From: JACKNG01 sp040220855
Lineage (GTDB): Bacteria; Pseudomonadota; Gammaproteobacteria; Ga0077536
DNA length: 64,000 bases
NCBI GenBank assembly: GCA_040220855.1
Contig: JAVJVZ010000026.1
Span: 1-64,000, forward strand
Reading direction: 5' to 3'
Of this stretch, positions 18,088-26,778 are shown in pieces. Positions within the stretch are counted from its first letter, which is position 1. The number at the start of each line of letters is the position of its first letter. Both the position numbers and the translations under genes were made by a program. The notes below the pieces were generated by a model that saw only the letters and a list, made by a program, of their open reading frames with translations, did not search any database and was not told the DNA's origin.

Positions 18088-18382
18088 TGCGAGCCTGCTC
18101 ATCCTTGCTGCGCTGGCCGGTAGCGTGCTCGGCGCCTGCTACTTCGCCGGCTTGTGGTGGACGGTTACGCATGCGGTACACAGTCGTCGCCCGGCGACCT
18201 GGTTCGTGGTGAGCTTCGCGCTCCGCGCAGGGTTCGCCGGCAGTGTCCTGTGGCTGCTCGCGCGCGCAGGTCTCGAATTCCTGCTGCTCGCGCTGGGCGG
18301 TTTCGTGCTTGCCCGTGTTGCCACCACCCGCCTGTACGGCCGCGGGATGGCACCGCGGCGGGAGCAGCGCCCATGCAGCTGA
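18077..18382 (+). CDS. atpR: N-ATPase AtpR subunit
   Basis: This encodes 101 residues with three membrane helices (LLILAALAGSVLGACYFAG, TWFVVSFALRAGFAGSVLWLL, LEFLLLALGGFVLARVA). AtpR is found only in N-ATPase operons. A conserved Arg in its membrane part (here the R of FALRAGF) has been proposed to interact with the carboxylates of the c subunit. It starts within the end of atpQ and ends just after the start of atpB, so translation is coupled. The identification rests on position, size, topology and the internal Arg. Confidence 0.82.
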   Translation: MTSDASLLILAALAGSVLGACYFAGLWWTVTHAVHSRRPATWFVVSFALRAGFAGSVLWLLARAGLEFLLLALGGFVLARVATTRLYGRGMAPRREQRPCS

Positions 18383-19059
18383 GCCCCGACGAGGTCATCT
18401 TCTGGCAGGCCGGGTGGGCGAGGCTCAACCTCACCATCGTCACCACCTGGGTGCTGATGGCCGTGCTTGCCGGCGGTGCGCACCTCGTCACGCGTCGCCT
18501 GTCGCGCGGCCTCGAGCTGTCACGCTGGCAGAACGTGCTCGAGATCATCGTGCTCGGCGTGCGTGACCAGGTCGCCGACGCGGGACTCACCGCAGCGACG
18601 CGCTACCTGCCGTTCATCGGCACATTGTTCCTGTTCGTCGCGCTGGCCAACCTGTGCGCGGTCATCCCGGGTTACGTCGCACCGACCGGTTCGCTGTCGA
18701 CGAGCACGGCGCTCGCCCTGACCGTATTCGTGGCGGTGCCTGGCTATGGCATCGCTGCGCGCGGCCTGCGCGCCTATCTCGCCACCTACCTGCAACCAAC
18801 GCCGCTCATGCTGCCGTTCAACGTCATCGGAGAATTCTCGCGTACGCTCGCGCTCGCCGTGCGCCTGTTCGGCAACATGATGAGCAGCGCCATGATCGCC
18901 GCCATCCTGCTCGTCATTGCGCCGCTCTTCTTCCCGGTGCTCACCCAGGCGCTCGGGCTGCTGACCGGCATGGTGCAGGCCTACATCTTCAGCATCCTGG
19001 CAACCGTCTACATCGCCGCGGCGACCCACGGCGACGACGACCTGCAAGCATCTTCCTGA
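18373..19059 (+). CDS. atpB: N-ATPase subunit a
   Basis: This encodes 228 residues with several membrane segments. The ion channel signature is present: PFNVIGEFSRTLALAVRLFGNMMS contains the essential Arg (LAVRLFGNM). The late helix LLTGMVQAYIFSILATVYIAAA is also typical. Together with the c ring it forms the ion path through the membrane. The start overlaps the end of atpR by ten bases, and the gene is followed 11 bases later by atpE. The length is normal for N-type a subunits. Confidence 0.93.
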   Translation: MQLSPDEVIFWQAGWARLNLTIVTTWVLMAVLAGGAHLVTRRLSRGLELSRWQNVLEIIVLGVRDQVADAGLTAATRYLPFIGTLFLFVALANLCAVIPGYVAPTGSLSTSTALALTVFVAVPGYGIAARGLRAYLATYLQPTPLMLPFNVIGEFSRTLALAVRLFGNMMSSAMIAAILLVIAPLFFPVLTQALGLLTGMVQAYIFSILATVYIAAATHGDDDLQASS

Positions 19060-19070
19060 GGAGATATTCC

Positions 19071-19349
19071 ATGGACAGCCTCACCCTCGTTGCCGTCGCC
19101 TCGATCCTGGCCGCCGGCTTTGCCGTCGGCGTCGGCGCCATCGGCCCCGCCATCGGCGAGGGGCGTGCAGTGGCGCAGGCGCTGTCGTCGATTGCGCAGC
19201 AACCGGATGCGACGGCCGTCATCACGCGGACACTCTTCGTCGGCCTCGCCATGATCGAGTCGACCGCCATCTACGCCTTCGTGGTTGCGATGATCGTGCT
19301 CTTCGCGAACCCCTTCTGGGCGCATTTCCTCGCCGCCGCCGGAGCCTGA
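19071..19349 (+). CDS. atpE: N-ATPase subunit c
   Basis: This encodes 92 residues forming two membrane helices joined by a polar loop (SSIAQQPDATAVI). GAGGAG lies before the ATG. The ion-binding Glu63 is in the motif IESTAIY (E-S-T-x-x-Y), which matches the layout of sodium-binding c subunits. Helix 1 carries a second carboxylate, Glu30, in GPAIGEGRA where sodium-type rings have Gln. This double-Glu site is typical of N-ATPases; a Burkholderia example has been reported as proton-specific, so the coupling ion here is open. The small size means many copies form the ring. Confidence 0.94.
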   Translation: MDSLTLVAVASILAAGFAVGVGAIGPAIGEGRAVAQALSSIAQQPDATAVITRTLFVGLAMIESTAIYAFVVAMIVLFANPFWAHFLAAAGA

Positions 19350-19352
19350 GCG

Positions 19353-20135
19353 ATGCTCATCGACTGGTTCACCGTCGCCGCGCAGGCGATCAACTTCCTG
19401 GTCCTGGTCTGGTTGCTCAAGCGCTATCTCTACCGGCCCATCCTCGCCGCGGTGGATGCACGCGAGGCTCGCGTGATGGCACGTCTCACCGAGGCGCAGC
19501 TGCGCGAGCGCGAGGCGGCCGACGCGGCGGAAGCACTGGCGCGTGAACGCGAGGCGCTCGAAGCCGCGCGCGCCGAGCGTCTCGCCGCCGCCGATCGCGC
19601 CGCGGCGAGCGAGCGCGAGCGCCTGCTGGAAGCGGCACGCGCCGAAGCGGCGGCGCAACGCGAGCGCCTCGCGCATGCGCTCGAGCTCGAACGCGAAACG
19701 CGCCTCGAGGCGCTCACTGCGCGCCTCGGGGCCGAGGTCGTGGCGATTGCCGGCCAGGTCCTCCAGGAGCTCGCTGGTGCGGATCTCGAGGAACACATGG
19801 CAGCACGGTGCCTGCAACGACTGCGCGCGCTGGAACCCGCCGAAAGGGACGCACTGGTCACGGCGCTCACGGAGGCCCGCCGTCCACCGCGCGTGCGCAG
19901 CGGCGTTGCACTGCCCGCGACGCTGGCCAGCGATTTCACCCGCACCCTCGCCGCGCTCGCGCCGCAGGCACCGTCGGTGGTGTTCGAAGAGGCGCCGGAT
20001 CTGATCGCCGGTGTCGAGCTGCTCTGCGACGGTCATCGCTGGTCGTGGACCGTCGACGATTACCTGCAGGAACTCGCGCGCACCCTGCGCGAGGATGCCG
20101 GCACGTCCGGACCGGCCACTGTCCGTGCTGCCTGA
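19353..20135 (+). CDS. atpF: N-ATPase subunit b with delta-like C-terminus
   Basis: This encodes 260 residues. It has an N-terminal membrane anchor (INFLVLVWLLKRYLYRP), then a long charged coiled coil rich in Glu, Arg and Ala (about residues 30-130). After about residue 150 it continues well past a normal b subunit (about 156 residues). The end, FEEAPDLIAGVELLCDGHRW followed by SWTVDDYLQEL, resembles the C-terminal motif of subunit delta (LIGGxxxxxGDxxxDxSxxxxL). As the operon has no atpH, I infer that this tail replaces delta at the top of the stator. The stop overlaps atpA. Confidence 0.85.
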   Translation: MLIDWFTVAAQAINFLVLVWLLKRYLYRPILAAVDAREARVMARLTEAQLREREAADAAEALAREREALEAARAERLAAADRAAASERERLLEAARAEAAAQRERLAHALELERETRLEALTARLGAEVVAIAGQVLQELAGADLEEHMAARCLQRLRALEPAERDALVTALTEARRPPRVRSGVALPATLASDFTRTLAALAPQAPSVVFEEAPDLIAGVELLCDGHRWSWTVDDYLQELARTLREDAGTSGPATVRAA

Positions 20136-21657
20136 GGCGCTCCTCGGGCCTGCCGTCGAAACGGTGAGCGCGCGCCTCGCACGGGCGCGTGCGCAGGTAC
20201 GCGCGAAACTCGAGGCGCGCGAAGTCGGCACGACCGTGCGCGTCTCCACCGGCATCGCACGAGTGGAGGGCCTGCCCGGCGTGGGCTTCGAAGAGCTCGT
20301 CGAGTTCGCAGGCGGTGTCACCGGCATCGCCTTCAACGTCGATGAGCACGAGGTCGGCGTGGTGCTGCTCGGCAACGCGGCCAGCCTGCGTGCCGGCGAC
20401 CGCGTCGAGCGCACCGGTCGGGTCGGCGACGTGGGCGTTGGTGCGGCACTGCTGGGACGCGTGATCGATCCGCTCGGGCGACCGCTCGACGGTGGTCCGC
20501 GCCCCGTCACCACCACGCGCCTGCCGCTCGAGCGCGAGGCACCAGCCATCATGGATCGCGCACCCGTCGCCGAACCGCTGCAGACCGGCATCAAGGCCGT
20601 CGACGCCATGATCCCCATCGGGCGAGGTCAGCGCGAACTGATCCTCGGCGACCGCCAGACCGGCAAGACCGCGCTGGCCATCGATACCATCATCAACCAG
20701 CGCGACGAGGACGTGCTGTGCATCTACTGCGCGATTGGCAAGCGCGCGTCGGCGGTCGCGCGCGTGGTGTCGGAGCTGCGTGAGCGTGGCGCGCTCGAAC
20801 ACACGGTGGTGCTCGTCACCGAGGGCAACGACGCGCCGGGGCTGCAGTACATCGCCCCCTATTGTGCGACCAGTATCGGCGAGTATTTCATGGCCGCCGG
20901 TCACGACGTGCTGGTGGTCTACGACGACCTCACCCAGCACGCGCGTGCCTACCGCGAGCTCTCCCTGCTGCTGCGCCGCCCACCCAGCCGCGAAGCCTTC
21001 CCAGGAGACATCTTCTACATCCACGCGCGCCTGCTCGAGCGTGCCACGCGCCTGCGCGCGAGCCTCGGCGGCGGCTCGCTGACCGCGCTGCCGATCATCG
21101 AGACCGAGGCGCAGAACCTCGCCGCCTACATTCCCACCAATCTCATCTCGATCACCGACGGCCAGATCTACCTCTCGCCCGATCTCTTCGAGCTTGGCGT
21201 GCTGCCGGCGGTCGATATCGGCCGATCGGTATCGCGCGTCGGCGGCAAAGCCCAGCGCGCCGCCTACCGGGCACTGGCCGGCGATCTCAAGCTCGCCTAT
21301 GCCCAGTTCGAGGAACTGGAAAGCTTCGCGCGCTTCGGCACGCGCCTCGACGAGCACTCCCGCATGGTGCTCGAGCATGGTCGGCGTGTGCGCGCCTGCC
21401 TGGTCCAGCCGCAGTTCGACGGTGCCAGTGTTGCCGAGCAGGTAATGTTGCTGCTGGCGCTGGTCGAGGGTCTGCTCGATGCCGTGCCGCTCGAAGATGT
21501 ACGCACCGCCGAGCTCGCACTGCGTACCGCCGCGCGCTCGTTGCCCGCGGAGGTTGGTGACGCGCTGCGCGGCCCGGGCGCGTTCACCGACGCGCAGCGC
21601 GAAGCCCTGCTCGCAGCCGCACGCGACGCCCTTGCGCGGTTCCCGCGGATACCGTGA
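20125..21657 (+). CDS. atpA: N-ATPase subunit alpha
   Basis: This encodes 510 residues from a GTG (MLPEALLGPAVETVSARL) that lies 11 bases inside the end of atpF. It contains the nucleotide-binding P-loop GDRQTGKTALAIDT, VYDDLTQHARAYRELSLLLRRPPSREAFPGD, and ISITDGQIYL. It is the non-catalytic nucleotide-binding partner of beta in the soluble head. The N-terminus is short and lacks the long helix that contacts delta in F-type enzymes as far as I can judge. The upstream frame is open only as an overlap of atpF. The stop overlaps the start of atpG. Confidence 0.94.
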   Translation: MLPEALLGPAVETVSARLARARAQVRAKLEAREVGTTVRVSTGIARVEGLPGVGFEELVEFAGGVTGIAFNVDEHEVGVVLLGNAASLRAGDRVERTGRVGDVGVGAALLGRVIDPLGRPLDGGPRPVTTTRLPLEREAPAIMDRAPVAEPLQTGIKAVDAMIPIGRGQRELILGDRQTGKTALAIDTIINQRDEDVLCIYCAIGKRASAVARVVSELRERGALEHTVVLVTEGNDAPGLQYIAPYCATSIGEYFMAAGHDVLVVYDDLTQHARAYRELSLLLRRPPSREAFPGDIFYIHARLLERATRLRASLGGGSLTALPIIETEAQNLAAYIPTNLISITDGQIYLSPDLFELGVLPAVDIGRSVSRVGGKAQRAAYRALAGDLKLAYAQFEELESFARFGTRLDEHSRMVLEHGRRVRACLVQPQFDGASVAEQVMLLLALVEGLLDAVPLEDVRTAELALRTAARSLPAEVGDALRGPGAFTDAQREALLAAARDALARFPRIP

Positions 21658-22577
21658 GCGAGAGCCTCGAGCGCCTGCGCCACCAGCTCGACGGCGCCGC
21701 CAAGCTCGGCAACGTGGTGCGCACGATGAAGACGATGGCCGCCGCCAACATCGGCCACTACGAAGAAGCAGTGGCGAGCCTCGCGCGCTACCGCGAGACC
21801 CTCGACCGTGGTCTCGCCGCCTGCTTGCGCGCAGCGCCGACGCCACCCGGCCTGCTCACCGCGCCCGCGTCCGACGCGCCGCGTGCACCCGGCCTGGTCG
21901 CCTTCGGCTCCGACCAGGGTCTCGTCGGCGACTTCAACGAAGCCCTCGCTGCGCAGGTCGCGCGTGACGCCGGCGTGCGCGATGGCGACACGCACGCGAC
22001 GCGCGTGCCGCTGCTGTGGGTGGTCGGTGAACGGCTCGCGCATGCGCTAGAGGACCAGGGCTACGTCATCGCCCGCTGTCATCCTTGTCCGTGGGGCATC
22101 GAAGCGGTGGGCGCACTGGTCGGCGAGCTGCTGCTCGACATCGAGGCGGCGCGCAGCACCGGGCAGGTGGCGAGCGTACACCTCTACGCCAACCACCCGG
22201 GCGGAGCGAGCGGACGTCGACCTGTCAGCGAGCGCCTGCTGCCGCTCGACCGCGCCTGGCGCGAAGCGCGTCTGCGCACGCACTGGCCGGGCCATTGCCT
22301 GCCCGAAGCGCTGGGCGGCACCGGCGCGACGCTGCCGGCGCTGCTGCGCCAGCACCTGTTCCTCAGCCTGTTCGCCGCCTGCGCGAATTCGCTTGCCGCC
22401 GAAAATCTGAGCCGGCTGCTGGCCATGCAGCGCGCCGAGCGCAATATCGACGAGCTCGTCGACGAACTCGGCCGGCGCTACCACCGCGAACGCCAGGCCG
22501 CCATCGACGACGAACTGTTCGACCTCGTTGCCGGCTTCGAAGCCCTGCAGGGACGCACGCCGCGACCGCCGCCGTGA
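21654..22577 (+). CDS. atpG: N-ATPase subunit gamma
   Basis: This encodes 307 residues from a GTG overlapping the atpA stop. It has N-terminal (ESLERLRHQLDGAAKLGNVVRTMKTMAAANI) and C-terminal (LFAACANSLAAENLSRLLAMQRAERNIDELVDEL) long helices that form the rotor shaft, with a central globular part (VAFGSDQGLVGDFNEAL). It closes the operon, and the gap after it leads to an unrelated small gene. The central domain and sequence are divergent from F-type gamma, as is usual for N-ATPases. Confidence 0.92.
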   Translation: MSESLERLRHQLDGAAKLGNVVRTMKTMAAANIGHYEEAVASLARYRETLDRGLAACLRAAPTPPGLLTAPASDAPRAPGLVAFGSDQGLVGDFNEALAAQVARDAGVRDGDTHATRVPLLWVVGERLAHALEDQGYVIARCHPCPWGIEAVGALVGELLLDIEAARSTGQVASVHLYANHPGGASGRRPVSERLLPLDRAWREARLRTHWPGHCLPEALGGTGATLPALLRQHLFLSLFAACANSLAAENLSRLLAMQRAERNIDELVDELGRRYHRERQAAIDDELFDLVAGFEALQGRTPRPPP

Positions 22578-22657
22578 CGAGTCCGCGGGGCAGCAGGCGA
22601 AACGCGCCGCGGAGGCCTATACTGCTCGCGGTCCTACCTGCCACGGAGCTGACGTCC

Positions 22658-22948
22658 ATGCCCTATCCATCCGTTCGCACCGGCCTCGCGCTGGTGCTCG
22701 CACTGAGCCTGTCCCCGGTGTTCGCCGAAGAAGGCGTCGACCGCGCCGTCAGTGGCGCCAAGGACACCGTCACCTCCCCCGGCAAGGTGGTCGAGGGCAT
22801 CGAGGAGGACACCCGCGAGCATGGCGCCGTGGGCGTCGTCACCGGCAGCATCAAGGGCGGTGCCAAGGCCGCCGGGCAGGCCGTCAAGGGCGCCGCCGAC
22901 GTCGGCGTCGGCGTGATCGAGACGATCACGGAGCCGCTGCGCGACTGA
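22658..22948 (+). CDS. Small exported protein, TIGR04073-like
   Basis: This encodes 96 residues. A signal peptide (LALVLALSLSPVFAEE) is followed by repeated Gly/Val/Lys segments: VTSPGKVVEGIEEDTREHGA, then GVVTGSIKGGAKAAGQAV and VGVIETITEPLRD. The order (a pair of short amphipathic stretches around GxVTGxxKG) is reminiscent of TIGR04073, small proteins that occur in genomes with exosortase/PEP-CTERM systems. The window does contain a PEP-CTERM protein at its start. The match was made by eye and is moderate. A terminator hairpin follows ten bases after the stop. Confidence 0.55.
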   Translation: MPYPSVRTGLALVLALSLSPVFAEEGVDRAVSGAKDTVTSPGKVVEGIEEDTREHGAVGVVTGSIKGGAKAAGQAVKGAADVGVGVIETITEPLRD

Positions 22949-22957
22949 AACAGGAAC

Positions 22958-22990
22958 CGACACTGCGCGACGTCCCGTCGCGCAGTGTCG
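22958..22990. terminator. Bidirectional terminator hairpin
   Basis: Arms 22958-22972 and 22976-22990 are perfect complements over 15 bp with a three-base loop. The hairpin lies between convergent genes (small exported protein, plus; MgtE-like transporter, minus). The T-tract on either side is short, so it may act as a strong stem barrier more than as a classical U-tract terminator. Confidence 0.8.
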
Positions 22991-23010
22991 TTGTCGCCAC
23001 ATGCCACGCC

Positions 23011-24000
23011 TCACAGCAACGCCGTCGCCACCGTGAAGTAGATGGTGATGGAGAGCAGGTCCTGGGTGACCGTGGCGAGCGGTCCGCTGCCGATGGCCGG
23101 GTCGCTGCCTAGGCGCGTGAGGATCCAGGGCAGCGCGAGAGCGACCACTGAAGCTGACGCTGTCGCTGCGGCGAGGGCGAGCGCGATGGTGGCGACGAGC
23201 TCCGCCCGCCCCCACACCAGTGCGGCGCCGGCGAAGAACAGCAGTGGCAGCACCAGCGCGATGGCGAGCCCGGTGACGAGCTCGGTGAAGACCATGCGGC
23301 GATAGTCGAAGCCGAGCGAGAGGCCACGCACGACCAGCGTCTCGGTCTGCATGCCGACGGCCGCGGCGAGGTAGACCACGCCCGGCAGGAACATCACCAG
23401 TTCCAAGCGCGCCGCGAGCGAGTGTTCGAAATGCTCGACGATGATGGCCGCGAGCAGCGCACCGCCGAGCCCCAGCGCGAGCCACGGCAGGCGCCGCCAC
23501 AGGCGCCGCACGAGCGGCTCGTCCTGCGCGCGCCGCGCGATGCTCTCGCGGCGCAGTACGCCGCCGAGGCGCGCGATGTCCTCGTTGTGCTCCCACATCA
23601 GCACCTCGAGCAGGCGTGCAGGCGGCACGAAGCCGACGAAGCGACCTTCCTCGTCCTGCACCGCGAGTGCACTCTCGCCGCGCGAGACGGCGTGCCAGGC
23701 GGCCTGCTCCTGGTCGAGGCCGGGGCCGACCAGCGGCGGCTCGCGGTCCATCAGCGCGGCGGCCGTCATGCGCGCGGGCGCCGGCAGCAGGTCCTCGATG
23801 CGCAGGATACCGACCAGCCGCTCATCGTCGATCACCGCGAGATGAGCGGCATGCTCGAAACGCTCGAGTTCGAGGGAAGCGCGCATGGCCGCGGCACTGT
23901 CGCCCGGTGCGACCCTCGGTACGACGCGGCAGACATGCTCGACGGCGGTCTCGAACTCGAGCTTGCCGAGTGGGGCTAAGTCGGTGCGGGCGGCTGGCAT
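23011..24000 (-). CDS. MgtE-family divalent cation transporter
   Basis: This encodes 329 residues. Two CBS-type repeats fill residues about 20-150 (HAAHLAVIDDERLVGILRIEDLL, ALAVQDEEGRFVGFVPPARLLEVLM). The rest forms about five membrane segments with the MgtE signature GSDPAIGSGPLATVTQDLLS near the C-terminus. MgtE dimers carry magnesium into the cell, with CBS domains sensing intracellular magnesium. The usual N-terminal superhelical domain of about 130 residues seems to be absent, so this is a shortened form. No clear metal-site difference was checked residue by residue. Confidence 0.8.
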   Translation of the reverse strand: MPAARTDLAPLGKLEFETAVEHVCRVVPRVAPGDSAAAMRASLELERFEHAAHLAVIDDERLVGILRIEDLLPAPARMTAAALMDREPPLVGPGLDQEQAAWHAVSRGESALAVQDEEGRFVGFVPPARLLEVLMWEHNEDIARLGGVLRRESIARRAQDEPLVRRLWRRLPWLALGLGGALLAAIIVEHFEHSLAARLELVMFLPGVVYLAAAVGMQTETLVVRGLSLGFDYRRMVFTELVTGLAIALVLPLLFFAGAALVWGRAELVATIALALAAATASASVVALALPWILTRLGSDPAIGSGPLATVTQDLLSITIYFTVATALL

Positions 24001-24069
24001 GGAGGGCTCCGAAAGGATCGCGGGCCGGGATGGCCGGCAGGCGCGCGCAGCATAGCGCGGGTGCGCGAT

Positions 24070-26562
24070 TCAGGTGTCGCTGTGCTGCGGGGTGACGTCC
24101 CAGATGTCGCGACAGTACTCGGCAATGGCGCGGTCCGAGGAGAAATGCCCGATGCGCGCGACGTTCAAGATCGACATGCGGGTCCAGGCGTCGAGATCCC
24201 GCCGCGCACGCGCAACCGCTTCCTGGCAGGCCACGTAGGACGCGTAGTCGGCGAGCGCGAGAAAATCGTCGCGCTCGAGCAGCATGTCGACGAAGGGCTG
24301 GAACAGCGTGGCGTCGCCCCCCGAGAAGTGTCCGCTCGCGATGAGGTCGACGGTCTCGCGCAGGCGCGGGTTTTCTTCGTACACCCGCCGCGGCAGGTAG
24401 CCCGCTTCACGGCAGGCGGAGACGCCGGCGACGTCGAGCCCGAACAGGAAGAAGTTGTCTGCGCCGACCGCCTCGCGAATCTCGACATTGGCGCCGTCCA
24501 GCGTACCGATGGTGAGCGCGCCGTTCATGGCGAACTTCATGTTGCCGGTGCCGGACGCTTCCTTGCCGGCGAGTGAAATCTGCTCGGCGAGATCGGCCGC
24601 CGGGTAGATGTAGCGCGCTTCCTTGACGCTGAAATTGGGGATGAAGGCGACCTTCATGCGGCGATTGACGTCGGGGTCGCGGTTGACCACCTCGGCCACC
24701 GCGTTGACCAGCTTGATGACGAGCTTGGCCATGAAATACCCGGGCGCCGCTTTGCCGGCGAACAGGAATGCGCGTGGTGGTATGTCGAGGTCGGGGTCAC
24801 GCTTCAGCGCGAGGTAGTGCGAGATGATGTGCAGCACGTTGAGATGCTGACGCTTGTACTCGTGAATACGCTTGGCCTGCACGTCGAACAGCCAGTCCGG
24901 ATCGAGCGCGATGCCGGTGACGACCTGCACGCGCTCGGCCAGTTCAACCTTGTTGGCGCGCTTGACCGCACACCAGGCACGGCGGAAATCCACGTCGTCC
25001 GCGCCCGCCTCGAGGGCGCGCAGGCGCGCGAGGTCGGTTTCCCAGCCGCTCCCGATGCGCTCGGTGATGAGCGATGACAGGCCCGGGTTGTCGAGCAGCA
25101 GGAAGCGGCGCGGGGTGACGCCATTGGTCTTGTTGCTGAACTTCTGTGGCCACAGCGCATGGAAATCGGCGAGCACGCTCGACTTCAGAAGTTCGGTGTG
25201 CAGCGCCGCGACACCGTTCACCGCATGCGCGCCGACACAGGCAAGATTGGCCATGCGCACGTGCTTCTCGCCGTGCTCGTCAATCAGCGAAAGGCGCGCG
25301 ATACGCTCGACGTCGCCGGGAAAGACCAGCCGTGCGGCGTCGAGGAAGCGACGGTTGATCTCGAAGATGATCTCGGCGTGGCGCGGCAGCAGCTGCTGCA
25401 CGAGCGGCAGCGGCCACGTCTCGAGCGCCTCGGGCAGCAGCGTGTGGTTGGTGTAGGCGAACAGGCGCGTGGTGATGTCCCAGGCGGCATCCCAGCCGAG
25501 CAGGTAATCGTCGACGAGCAGGCGCATCAGCTCGGGGATGGCGAGAGCCGGATGGGTGTCGTTGAGCTGCACGGCGTACTTCTGCGGCAGATCCTCGAGT
25601 CGTCTCCCGGGCACCTGCAGGTGGATACGAATCATGTCCGCCAGCGAGCAGGCGACGAAGAAGTACTGCTGCGACAGCCGCAGCGCCTTGCCCACCGCCG
25701 GCTCGTCGTTCGGGTAGAGCACCTTGGAGATGACCTCGGATCGGATCTTGTCATCGACCGCGCCGTAATAGTCGCCGACGTTGAAAGCCTCGAGGTCGAA
25801 CGACTCGACCGCCTCCGCCGACCACAATCGGAGCAGGTTGGCGCTCGGCACGCGGTAGCCGATGACCGGGATGTCGTAGGCGACGCCGCGCACCAGGCGC
25901 TCCGGCACCCAGCGCACGCGCAGGCGCCCGCGGTCGTCGGTGTAATGCCCGGTGCGGCCGCCGAAGCCGACGTCACAGGTAATGGTGGGGCGGCGAACCT
26001 CCCACGGGTTGCCGTGCGAGAGCCAGCGATCGGATTCCTCGACCTGCCAGCCGTCGCGAATGGCCTGGGTGAAGATGCCGAACTCGTAGCGGATGCCATA
26101 GCCGATGGCCGGCACCTCGAGCGTCGCCAGCGAATCCATGTAGCAGGCGGCGAGACGCCCGAGACCGCCATTGCCGAGCCCCGGTTCGACCTCGTGGTCC
26201 ACCAGCACCTCGAGATCGATGCCGAGCCCGGCCATGGCTTCCTCGACCGCATCGCGGATGCCGAGGTTCAGCATGTTGGCACCGAGCTGCGGGCCGATGA
26301 GGAACTCGGCCGAGAGGTAGCAGACGGTGCGCGCGGCGGTATCGCGAAAGCGCTGCGCGCTCTTCACCCAGCGCGCGAGCAGGCGATCGCGCACGGTGTA
26401 GGCCAGTGCCTGGTAGAGATCGTTGACGCCCGCGATGTCGCGGAAGCGCGCCATCGTACAGGCGAGGTTGTCACGGAAGTCCTGCTGCAGGGCGGCGACG
26501 TCGAGCCCGGTACGCACGTCGCACGCCGCATCGAGCTGACCATTCTCGTCGGCAGCGCTCAC
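24070..26562 (-). CDS. glgP: Glycogen/starch/alpha-glucan phosphorylase
   Basis: This encodes 830 residues, a full-length enzyme. It has the N-terminal active-site block YLSAEFLIGPQLGANMLNLGI, GNGGLGRLAACYMDSLATL, and the pyridoxal phosphate lysine region EASGTGNMKFAMNGALTIGTL. It releases glucose-1-phosphate from glycogen by phosphorolysis in the cytoplasm. The other glycogen genes (glgA, glgB, glgC, glgX) are not in this window, and the flanking genes are unrelated. The stop lies 70 bases from the start of the MgtE-like gene on the same strand. Confidence 0.95.
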   Translation of the reverse strand: MSAADENGQLDAACDVRTGLDVAALQQDFRDNLACTMARFRDIAGVNDLYQALAYTVRDRLLARWVKSAQRFRDTAARTVCYLSAEFLIGPQLGANMLNLGIRDAVEEAMAGLGIDLEVLVDHEVEPGLGNGGLGRLAACYMDSLATLEVPAIGYGIRYEFGIFTQAIRDGWQVEESDRWLSHGNPWEVRRPTITCDVGFGGRTGHYTDDRGRLRVRWVPERLVRGVAYDIPVIGYRVPSANLLRLWSAEAVESFDLEAFNVGDYYGAVDDKIRSEVISKVLYPNDEPAVGKALRLSQQYFFVACSLADMIRIHLQVPGRRLEDLPQKYAVQLNDTHPALAIPELMRLLVDDYLLGWDAAWDITTRLFAYTNHTLLPEALETWPLPLVQQLLPRHAEIIFEINRRFLDAARLVFPGDVERIARLSLIDEHGEKHVRMANLACVGAHAVNGVAALHTELLKSSVLADFHALWPQKFSNKTNGVTPRRFLLLDNPGLSSLITERIGSGWETDLARLRALEAGADDVDFRRAWCAVKRANKVELAERVQVVTGIALDPDWLFDVQAKRIHEYKRQHLNVLHIISHYLALKRDPDLDIPPRAFLFAGKAAPGYFMAKLVIKLVNAVAEVVNRDPDVNRRMKVAFIPNFSVKEARYIYPAADLAEQISLAGKEASGTGNMKFAMNGALTIGTLDGANVEIREAVGADNFFLFGLDVAGVSACREAGYLPRRVYEENPRLRETVDLIASGHFSGGDATLFQPFVDMLLERDDFLALADYASYVACQEAVARARRDLDAWTRMSILNVARIGHFSSDRAIAEYCRDIWDVTPQHSDT

Positions 26563-26746
26563 GACAGCTGCGCCGTCGGCGGCAGCGGCCGCGGCAGGTG
26601 GCCATCGGGCTGCGCAATCGGATACTCAGGCATGCGCTGCACTTCCACGCGATGATACGGCGTCCATCTTGCCGCGATGGCCGCGCGCGCGGCGTGACCC
26701 CGATCAGCCCGTCGCGCGCGATGCGCCCGGCACGCTCCCGGCCGGA

Positions 26747-26768
26747 AGCAGCCCGGGCACGGGCTGCT
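26747..26768. terminator. GC-rich hairpin downstream of the ferredoxin gene
   Basis: AGCAGCCCG at 26747-26755 pairs with CGGGCTGCT at 26760-26768 (9 bp, four-base loop GGCA). It lies just past the stop of the minus-strand ferredoxin gene. There is no U-tract, so termination is likely but not certain. The remaining part of the gap to glgP (26563-26746) shows no gene I would support. Confidence 0.5.
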
Positions 26769-26778
26769 CCTGCTCAGT

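Noticed and set aside
19936..21846. Minus-strand open frame of 636 codons opposite atpA
   Set aside because: High-GC shadow of a conserved ATPase gene.
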